Of a stretch of 16,936 nucleotides of DNA, positions 6,918-13,900 are shown in pieces. Origin of the DNA: Balneolales bacterium (lineage in GTDB: Bacteria; Bacteroidota; Rhodothermia; Balneolales; Natronogracilivirgulaceae); contig SKYY01000157.1 in NCBI GenBank assembly GCA_007127665.1, forward strand, positions 1 to 16,936, written 5' to 3'. The translations under genes and the position numbers were made by a program. Numbering within the stretch: the first letter of the stretch is position 1; the number at the start of each line of letters is the position of its first letter. Under the pieces are notes generated by a model. The model was not told where the DNA came from. It made no database searches and saw nothing but the letters and a program-made list of their open reading frames with translations.

Positions 6918-7469
6918 TTACTCCGAAGTACTGTTTTGACCTGCTATTCTGTAAACCCTCAGGAACATGCCCATCGTGGCCAGGACAATTACCATCCGCA
7001 GATAGTTGGCCGCCTGCCATTGTGCGGAAGCCGCCGTCAACTGGTCCGTACTAGCCCCATCCAGCGGATTCAAAAACAGCACCATGATTCTGGGCAGAAA
7101 GTAAATGAGTGTAAACGCTTCAGTGAAGATCACCCCGCCAAGGACGGCCAGCATCCACAAATTTGTGGATTTCGGACGGTTCCACAGCAGAATGGTGGCC
7201 CCGACCAGGCACAAAATGGTCAGTGGTACCAGCACCTGGAAATAGAACCCCGCATGGGTCACCTGGAAAAACTCCCTGTATGCCTGCAGACTGCCGGGGA
7301 TGTCGGCCGCCCAGTTTGGCACTTCCACGACGAGCTGATAGAACATGCCGCCAACCACTGCACTGAAAGTAATCAATGCAATGGTAAGGATTCCCAGGCC
7401 GGTACGAACCCGGACAGATTGTCGGTTCTCCGATATTTGTTTGACTGTCGATTTTTGCTCGTTTGCCAT
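6918..7469 (-). CDS. Four-helix membrane protein, DUF1772/anthrone-oxygenase-like
   Basis: The 183-residue product has four predicted membrane helices at about 24-46, 73-95, 103-130 and 155-172, and a soluble loop after the first (VEVPNWAADIPGSLQAYREF). Size, helix number and the WNRP motif after helix 2 fit the DUF1772 family, some members of which are called anthrone oxygenases; the assignment is by general resemblance. It is the middle gene of a minus-strand operon, 59 bp after the AraC regulator and 18 bp before the cupin. A membrane redox or oxygenase partner for the cupin is a plausible inference and is not shown by the sequence. Confidence 0.75.
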   Translation of the reverse strand: MANEQKSTVKQISENRQSVRVRTGLGILTIALITFSAVVGGMFYQLVVEVPNWAADIPGSLQAYREFFQVTHAGFYFQVLVPLTILCLVGATILLWNRPKSTNLWMLAVLGGVIFTEAFTLIYFLPRIMVLFLNPLDGASTDQLTAASAQWQAANYLRMVIVLATMGMFLRVYRIAGQNSTSE

Positions 7470-7474
7470 AGTTT

Positions 7475-7481
7475 TCTCCTA
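7475..7481 (-). promoter_or_regulatory. Ribosome binding site of the DUF1772-like gene
   Basis: TAGGAGA on the minus strand is five bases from the ATG at 7469. It is one of the few clear Shine-Dalgarno sequences in the window and fixes this start. Confidence 0.7.
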
Positions 7482-7528
7482 CAGTATGGAATCCGAATGG
7501 AACGATGACGTGAAATTTGTGGAGCAGG

Positions 7529-8353
7529 TTACTCAGAAAATTGTACCTGGCGGACATTTTCGAAGTAGTGACCGTCAATGCCGCTCTTTCTTTTCCGGTA
7601 CTGTCCGGGAGTCAGCCCCGTAAAGGACCGGAAGGTTTTTATGAAATGCGACTGATCGGAGAACTCACAGATATGGGCGATCTGCGACAGTGAGAGGCCG
7701 TTTTGATGAATTAGGGTCCTGGATTTAAGATATTTCAGATACAGGATCGTTCGCTCGGTACCCATCCCGGAGAGTTCCCGGAATTTCCGTGCCATGTGGC
7801 GCGGTGAGTAGCAGAGCCAGTCTGCCAGCCCCGAAACGGTAAGCAATTGTTCCGTTTTTAAAGTAAACAGGTCATTCAAAGCCAGCTCACGAGTATCCAG
7901 ACGCGGAACCCGCCGCATCAGCCAATCTTTCAGGAGTGCTGACCTCCGGTGGAAGGTGCCCGCTTCGGCAAGCCGGTGCCACAGGGTTTGAATGGATGGA
8001 TCCACCAGTGTCAGGTCGATGCACTTCATGGCAAACTCCCCGGACGGAACCTCAAAAAAGTATTTTGTCGCAGTAGTGTGCAGCACGACACCAAAAAGCG
8101 ACTGGGTTTCGGGCAATTCAAGGGTGATGGGGCCCGTGTGGTACCCCTGAATGAAACATTTCGGGATGATGAAACCGGATCCGTACAAACTGGCCGGAAA
8201 TTCCGTCTCGGGGGCAAAGTTGAAGATGATCTCAACCACTCCCTTCGGCACAATCACCTCCCTCCTGTACGGATTCTCCCTTGCAACCTGCCAGATTGCC
8301 TGCACCGCATCACTGAGCGGCTTCCCCTCTGGTATGTACATGTGGAAATCCAT
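7529..8353 (-). CDS. AraC-family transcriptional regulator (soluble)
   Basis: The product from ATG 8353 is 274 residues. A GTG at 8386 would add 11 residues, but MDFHMYIPEG is the better start. Residues 1-160 are a sensor domain of the DUF6597-like type (PKGVVEIIFNF, LFGVVLHTTATKYFFEVP). Residues 165-257 are the AraC DNA-binding domain, with helix-turn-helix units LADWLCYSPRHMARKFRELS and LSQIAHICEFSDQSHFIKTF and the ending GLTPGQYRKRK. It has no membrane segments, unlike the AraC protein at the left edge. It is the first gene of an operon with the DUF1772-like and cupin genes and most likely regulates them. The adjacent divergent gene at 8645 is another possible target. Confidence 0.9.
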   Translation of the reverse strand: MDFHMYIPEGKPLSDAVQAIWQVARENPYRREVIVPKGVVEIIFNFAPETEFPASLYGSGFIIPKCFIQGYHTGPITLELPETQSLFGVVLHTTATKYFFEVPSGEFAMKCIDLTLVDPSIQTLWHRLAEAGTFHRRSALLKDWLMRRVPRLDTRELALNDLFTLKTEQLLTVSGLADWLCYSPRHMARKFRELSGMGTERTILYLKYLKSRTLIHQNGLSLSQIAHICEFSDQSHFIKTFRSFTGLTPGQYRKRKSGIDGHYFENVRQVQFSE

Positions 8354-8644
8354 CCGGACACTGGTTATTACCGATATTACAGACACACAGGCGCATGATT
8401 ATATCCTGTCATGTGAATTCATTCTGACCATAAGAATCAAAATTGATATCAACAGATGAAAAGGTGCCAAAGGCCTTTCCATTCAGCACTGCAAGACAGG
8501 AAAAAATAATACTATACGAATAAATAACAAATACTTGAACCATAATTTCGGACTGAAATTTGATGCCATGTGCTGAATGAATGACTTGTGCTTTGTGTTC
8601 TTTGACCTGTTGCATTTACCAATAGCAAAATACAGGCACACATA
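8354..8644. other. Divergent intergenic region
   Basis: AT-rich 291-bp spacer between the AraC operon (minus) and the membrane hydrolase (plus). It must contain both promoters. I see no exact TAnnTTTG box, no strong palindrome and no protein-like ORF; short frames crossing it lack any recognisable feature. Confidence 0.6.
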
Positions 8645-9793
8645 ATGGATCCTCTTGCTCATACACTTTTTGGGGCCACGATGGCCGAGGCCGGACTCAA
8701 GCGAAAAACCGCGCTGGCCACCGCCACACTCATCATCGGGGCAAACCTGCCCGATGTGGATGCTGTTGCGCTGTTCGTCAGCCAGAATTACGCCCTGCTG
8801 GTCAGAAGGGGCTGGACCCATGGGATCCTTGCACTGATGGTTTGGCCGTTCCTGCTCACCGGTGCCATGCTTGGTTTGGACAGGCTTTTGCAACGTTGGC
8901 GATCGAGACGGAGCCGGCCACCGGCCGCATCTATGCCGGTAGACAGGCCGCCAATGCGTCCGGCCGTGCTGCTGGGCATCGCGTTCCTGGGCGTCTGGAG
9001 CCATCCGCTTCTCGATTGGGTCAACACCTACGGAATCCGCCTGCTGATGCCCTTCAATGACACCTGGTTCTATGGGGACACGCTCTTCATCATTGACCCA
9101 TGGTTCTGGCTGCTGGCCGGGGCCGGGGTGGTGTTGGCAAGGTCGGAATCGTGGCGCGGGATCAGTGCATGGGTTGTGCTGGGTACGGCGCTCACAGCGT
9201 TGATCCTCCCAACCGAAATGGTACCGCTGCCCGCAAAAATTGTGTGGATGGCAGGAATTGCCGCGATTGTACTGGCCCGGTGGACCGGCTTGCAACGCCA
9301 TGCCGCACAACCGGTTGCCTTTGGGCTGCTCATGGCCACGGTGCTCTACACGGCCTTCATGTTTGCCGGAGCGCGAATGACCGCCATGCATGCCCGCAGC
9401 CATCTGGCCGCCAATGGGATCGAAGCAACCGAGGTGATGGCCAACCCTCTGCCGGCGCGTCCGCTGATGCGCACGGGTGTGGCGGCATCACCGACCCACT
9501 ACTATCTGTTCAAGATCAACTGGATGCGTCCCGGCAGCTTTGTCCTCACCCGGGAACCGGTGCCGATCGAAGCGCCGGACCCGATCGCCGAAGCGGCATT
9601 GCGCGCACCCGAAGTGCAGGGCCTGCGCGGCTGGATACGGTTCCCCGCCTACGAGGTTCGCCCGCTGGATGACGGCTGGCGGGTGTTCATCCGCGACTTG
9701 CGCTTTGTCTACCCGGAGCAGGAAAGTTCACCCGGAATTGGCATGGCCGTGGTTGATCTGGATGATGACCTTCAAGTGGTGAAGGTGCGCTAA
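8645..9793 (+). CDS. Membrane-bound metal-dependent hydrolase, YdjM/YbcI family
   Basis: The 382-residue protein carries all signature motifs of the family once called LexA-binding inner-membrane hydrolases. These are MDPLAHTLFGATMAEAG at the start (H6), NLPDVDAV (D37, D39), RRGWTHG (H59) and WSHPLLDWVNTYGIRLLMPF (H120, D124, N127). The His/Asp set suggests a phospholipase C-like metal site next to the membrane. Several membrane helices lie between about 24 and 245, and a soluble domain of about 130 residues ends the protein. It stands alone on its strand. Its substrate is unknown; a role in envelope lipid or stress metabolism is inferred from other members. A hairpin covers the stop codon. 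Confidence 0.9.
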   Translation: MDPLAHTLFGATMAEAGLKRKTALATATLIIGANLPDVDAVALFVSQNYALLVRRGWTHGILALMVWPFLLTGAMLGLDRLLQRWRSRRSRPPAASMPVDRPPMRPAVLLGIAFLGVWSHPLLDWVNTYGIRLLMPFNDTWFYGDTLFIIDPWFWLLAGAGVVLARSESWRGISAWVVLGTALTALILPTEMVPLPAKIVWMAGIAAIVLARWTGLQRHAAQPVAFGLLMATVLYTAFMFAGARMTAMHARSHLAANGIEATEVMANPLPARPLMRTGVAASPTHYYLFKINWMRPGSFVLTREPVPIEAPDPIAEAALRAPEVQGLRGWIRFPAYEVRPLDDGWRVFIRDLRFVYPEQESSPGIGMAVVDLDDDLQVVKVR

Positions 9794-9808
9794 TTTGATT
9801 GAGCGCAC
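9785..9808 (+). terminator. Stem-loop across the stop codon of the hydrolase gene
   Basis: GTGCGCT (9785-9791) is perfectly complementary to AGCGCAC (9802-9808) around a 10-base loop. The stop codon starts at the last base of the left arm. No T-run follows, so a terminator role is uncertain. The right arm is also part of the first unit of the 16-bp repeat. Confidence 0.4.
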
Positions 9809-9859
9809 ATCTGATTGAGCACGCGCCTCATTAAGCGCACGCCTGATCGAACGCTATCC
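9796..9859. repeat. 16-bp tandem repeat, four units
   Basis: Units at 9796 (TGATTGAGCGCACATC), 9812 (TGATTGAGCACGCGCC), 9828 (TCATTAAGCGCACGCC) and 9844 (TGATCGAACGCTATCC) are head to tail. They occupy nearly all of the 72-bp gap between the convergent hydrolase gene and the HEPN-MNT relic. Confidence 0.85.
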
Positions 9860-9865
9860 ATATCA

Positions 9866-10084
9866 TTACTGAAGCACTTCGGACTCTTTTTCTATGATTT
9901 CCCGGAAGGATGCGTCGAATTGATGCCAATCCAGCACATCCACCCGAAAAGGCAGGATGGAATTCTCAAAATCTTCCTTCAACAGGCGAACAGTGTCACG
10001 ATCAAGTGCCTCCGGGCCGGCCACCCGCAGAGCATTTTGAAGTAATTCCAGGGCTTTTTTTAAACTTGTCAGATCTAATGCCAC
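9866..10084 (-). pseudogene. HEPN-MNT toxin-antitoxin relic (in-frame deletion fusion)
   Basis: From GTG 10084 the frame encodes 72 residues. The first 19 (MALDLTSLKKALELLQNAL) match the start of HEPN / nucleotidyltransferase-substrate-binding proteins. The rest (GPEALDRDTVRLLKEDFENS, ILPFRVDVLDWHQFDASFRE, then IIEKESEVLQ) matches the C-terminal half of MNT nucleotidyltransferases. In intact modules the HEPN gene is directly followed by the MNT gene, so a deletion of roughly 0.5 kb would join them as seen. The RX4-6H motif of HEPN and the GSxxxG...DxD motif of MNT are both absent, so neither toxin nor antitoxin activity is expected. The junction is near 10025. The frame could be opened 26 codons further, but those residues do not fit either family. 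Confidence 0.75.
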
Positions 10085-10112
10085 AATGTTGAAGTTGGGG
10101 ATTTGCGGATAA

Positions 10113-10715
10113 TCACGGCCGGACGATCTCGAACGACTCCACGTAAACCAGCTCGCATGCACCGTTTCCGGTGTCGGTGCGTGTCGTGGATGTCCTCCAA
10201 CGGAACCCGCCCGGACCCTCGATATTTACCAGCTTGCCCGAAAAACGCACCAGGTCGCCCTTTCTGGCACGCATCATAGTCCGCCTGACATCCCGATCAG
10301 CCGGAATCATATGCATATTGGCGCTGCTGATCTCAATTTCCCGCTGTGGAACAGGCATTCTCCGGGCCCTCCAGATATAAAAACGCTTGAGCTGCCGGAT
10401 CTTCAACTGGCTGTAAACGCTTTCGTCTGACATCCTCCCCCATCCCAGTGCCAGGTCCAACGGGGAAAGGACCGAACCACCGTCCCTGGAATACTTTTTG
10501 CGGGACAACACCCGGGCATGGACATCGAAATCGGCGACGGGCGTCAGAAAATATCCGTCATGGTTGATCGGAAAAGCTCCGGCCAAATCCACCTGTACCG
10601 GCTCATCCGGCGCCAAGATTCCAGCCCCGTAAGAAACGGCCCGCGTACTGCCGCACCAGCGGATGAGCACTGTCGCAAGCAGCAAACCTGCAAGTATGAT
10701 TCCCGCCTTTTTCAT
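10113..10715 (-). CDS. Conserved secreted/anchored protein of unknown function (200 aa)
   Basis: The N terminus (MKKAGIILAGLLLATVLIRW) is a signal peptide or membrane anchor, with Cys21 just after it but without a clear lipobox. The rest is soluble and has strongly motif-like segments: HDGYFLTPVADFDVHARVLS, SVLSPLDLALGWGRMSD (82-98), EISSANMHMIPA (128-139), RKGDLVRFSGKLVNIEG (151-167) and RTSTTRTDTGNGACELVYVE (174-193). I recall this combination as a conserved family of uncharacterised bacterial proteins, without a known reaction. The segment after residue 150 looks like a small beta-barrel. It is downstream of the T9SS gene on the same strand, 217 bp away, and probably has its own promoter. 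The HEPN-MNT relic follows it by 28 bp. Confidence 0.8.
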   Translation of the reverse strand: MKKAGIILAGLLLATVLIRWCGSTRAVSYGAGILAPDEPVQVDLAGAFPINHDGYFLTPVADFDVHARVLSRKKYSRDGGSVLSPLDLALGWGRMSDESVYSQLKIRQLKRFYIWRARRMPVPQREIEISSANMHMIPADRDVRRTMMRARKGDLVRFSGKLVNIEGPGGFRWRTSTTRTDTGNGACELVYVESFEIVRP

Positions 10716-10784
10716 AATCGCTCAATTTACAGTAACCGGAACAGGTTTGCAACCAAATGGGGCAATGTTTACGGCAACACACCG

Positions 10785-10864
10785 AACCAAAACATTATGA
10801 ACCAGAACATTATGAATCAGGACAATATAAACCAGGACATTATGAACCAGGACAATATATTGTC
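10785..10864. repeat. 15-bp tandem repeat, five units, ending in a palindrome
   Basis: Units AACCAAAACATTATG (10785), AACCAGAACATTATG (10800), AATCAGGACAATATA (10815), AACCAGGACATTATG (10830) and AACCAGGACAATATA (10845) run without gaps. The last overlaps a perfect 14-bp palindrome, GACAATATATTGTC (10851-10864). The array is 70-130 bp upstream of the start of the 200-residue gene (minus strand), where its promoter or operator would lie. A plus-strand frame reads it as NQNIM-type pentapeptides, but that frame is mostly antisense to a real gene. Confidence 0.85.
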
Positions 10865-10907
10865 AAAATAATTTATATCCTGTTCGGGGAAAATAGCCGT
10901 GGCAAAA

Positions 10908-10917
10908 CAACGCGTTG
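10908..10917. other. 10-bp palindrome after the T9SS gene
   Basis: CAACGCGTTG is a perfect palindrome 15 bp downstream of the T9SS gene stop (minus strand). It is too short for a convincing terminator. It could be an operator or chance. Confidence 0.25.
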
Positions 10918-10932
10918 ACAACCCTTGGAGAC

Positions 10933-13900
10933 TTATTTTATCAAGGTCATAGTCCGTGACTGCATAAAATCATCCGTAGAAAGTCGATAAATATATACCC
11001 CGCTGGCCATTACCGAAGCATCAAATGTGACATTGTAACTACCGGCCGTTTTGGGCTCATTTACGAGCGTTTGGACATGCTGGCCAAGAATATTATAGAC
11101 ATCCATCCGGACATGTGTGTCGTATGGAATGTCGAATGTAATATTCGTGACAGGGTTAAAAGGATTCGGATAGTTATGTCCCAGCTTGAAACTTTCAGGA
11201 GTTTCCGGCCCGGTTGAACCGGCAGTTACAAGTCCGCGTTGAAAGCTGATGCCATGAGGCTCGGCAGCCCGAATTGTAAGGCCTTCAGCAGAAGCCTCTA
11301 CCGTCCAGTAACCGGAAAATACCTCGTCCATCGCGATTCCCTCTTCGGCCAGAAACGCGTCTATCTCGCCAAAGGTGAGGGTAAGGCCGGATTGCAATCC
11401 ATCTTCGTCCGACGCGGCCTCGATAAGTGGTTCGGAAAAGGCGGTATCGTTATCCAATAACCAGGTATACATGATATCAGCCGATTCCAGTTCCGTAGCC
11501 GACTCCCACGCAAGAGCAACCTCGTCCTTGCCACTTCCTTCAACAACAATCAGATCTTCATCCTGCGGTGACTGCAACTCGAATGGTACAAGCAGACCTT
11601 CCGGCATCACATCAAAAGAACAGGTCACAGACTCCCCTTGAAGCAGGTCCAGAGTGACCAGAAAATCATCCCATGCGACTTCCATTCTGCCATCGGGAAT
11701 ATTGCATGATGCATCCAGCAGCTCCCATTCCCCTGAGGGCGCTTGCATGGCGATCTCGTATGTGCCGGCATCCAGCGGAGACAGAACCCGCGTATCGGAA
11801 AGCGAACTTGCGTCTCCGTCGTCCATCAGTTCAAACGTCATATCAGCATCAGGAACCTGGAATAAGAAAGGAATTCCTTCGGCTTTTGCGGTGCGAAGGG
11901 TTATCTGGATGCGGCCTTCGTGAGCTGCCAGCAACGGCTCCGGTTCTCTCTGAGGCGCCTGGACGATCAGCCTGGAGCTGTCAAAGGCAAATCCGGGCTC
12001 TCCGCTGAAAGCGACATCAAAGATGCAGTTGTTCAAAAGTGTCGGGTGGTTGATTCCCTGATCCCGGCATACTGTCTCGGCGGCTTCTCTTTCGTGACTC
12101 TCAAGCGACTCAATGGTCTTCTGTTCATCCGGCATACTGAAATCTGCAAAAGTGGTAGTGCCAAACAATGACTCATCCTGGGTGATGCGCCAGCTGTCAC
12201 CAAAAGTCCGGTACAGGTCGTCAAATGAGAGCGGGCCGGCCAGCCTTGTGCCGTCCCTCGTCACAAATGTTGTACTCCGGTCACCACTGTTGCTGCCCAT
12301 CAGCCCTTCGACCCTGGAGGTGTATTGGTCGGACAGGCTGATTTCGATGCCCAGGGCACGGTTGCCAACAATCGGGCGGGCGTTGCTCTGCCACACATCA
12401 ACACGCGCACGGTTATCAGGCCACCGGACCGTCACGGTTTGACCTCGCCTGAAAATGGAACCCCCGTTCGGCAGGTCAATCCCTGCATCTCCATCCCCGG
12501 GCAACTCCTGTTCCACCTGATTCACAAACAGGTCGGGAAGCACAACGATATTTGACCCTATATCGCCGGACTGTTCAAAAACCACATGGTCGCCATTCAC
12601 ATTTATGGCGAACGCCGTATTGATGCTGAAATGCCTGATATTCTGCCGCATCTGCTCCATCCGCGCCTGTATTTCGAACTCATCATCCAAAGCTCGTGTG
12701 AGAATAAACTCTCCGACGGCATGAAAACCGTAACCCATGCCGTCAAAAGTAATGATGTGCGGATCGCCATACGTGCTGCCTCCGCCACCGCAGCCGTCAC
12801 AAACCGGCGGATCATAATCGTCATCGTCTTCGGGCGGATCGCATTCGGGTTCTCCCAGGTTGTCGTAAGCATTATATACCCTTCTGAATGTATTTAAATT
12901 GTCCGCTCCGGCCGCCAGGGCAAGTGAACCACAGGTTTTCCAGCCGATCGGATTGGATCCACAGGCTACCGTGGCGACAAGGCCAAGAAAAGCCCCCCTC
13001 GCAAAATCTCCACCGCTTGGCAAAACATCCCGGTTCCGAAAGTCACTGAAAACTCTTTGTCTGGTATTACTGACATATTCATTATCCGGAGGCGAATAGT
13101 TTTCGTTTTCTACACAGCCACCCGAAGTAATTATCTGCCGATTAAAATGCTCCTCATTTACCCCGGACATCCTTTGCCCGGCATCCGGACTGCCGGTATT
13201 CAAATTGCCGCTTTTTGCCGCAGACATTCCTTGCGGCGGCACCTTCAGTATATTTTCCTCCTCCAGCGCATCCATAATAACCGTATCGATGTACAGGAAC
13301 AGCAACTCCGGAACAGAGTTTTCAAAATCGCCGGAGAGGGTGAAAGGGTTTGTTTCCGGTGGAAGAGCCATAATTTCAGCACTGATCGACCTGCCATAAA
13401 CTTCCGAGAGTTGTTGTGTTATGGACACATCGTTTGGTTCAATTTCCAGGCGAATCGTCTGACTATGTCCCGCCCGGATTTGGTACACCCACAGTGGAAG
13501 GACAATCACATCATCCGTTTCAAAATATGGCACCAAAGAGTCCAGTTCACCCTCATCATCAAAGTGCTCGCTCGCCATGGTTTCAGTCAGTTCCGGCGTA
13601 TTGAAATCCTGCTCATTAATGGTGAAATCCAGGCCTTTGGGTATTTGGATATACAACAGGATATCATGTAAATCCATATCCCCGCTGTTGCCGTAATGTA
13701 TATTGACGGTAGATGTGGAGCCTGCCTCGAGATTATCGGCTCCCTGGATGGAAGTCCATAATTGCGGAACCAGATCGTCTGCCTCTGCAACAATAAAAGC
13801 TTCATCCAGTACCCGTACCGTTCCATCGGTATCCGTAAGTCCAAGCGACCTGATTCCCGGCTCCTGACCCGTCAGATCAAATCGAATATCCATGGAACGG

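Noticed and set aside
6915..7508. 197-codon plus-strand frame opposite the DUF1772-like gene
   Set aside because: Shadow frame rich in His/Gln/Cys; the minus strand has a clear ribosome binding site and four membrane helices.
8409..8615. 68-codon minus-strand frame in the divergent spacer
   Set aside because: No family resemblance, no ribosome binding site, and it overlaps the region that must hold two promoters.
8483..9403. 306-codon minus-strand frame opposite the YdjM-type hydrolase
   Set aside because: Gly/His/Gln/Arg-rich antisense shadow; the plus-strand gene has every family motif.
10518..10871. 117-codon plus-strand frame ending in NQNIM-type pentapeptides
   Set aside because: Mostly antisense to the conserved 200-residue gene; the pentapeptides are just the 15-bp repeat read in frame.
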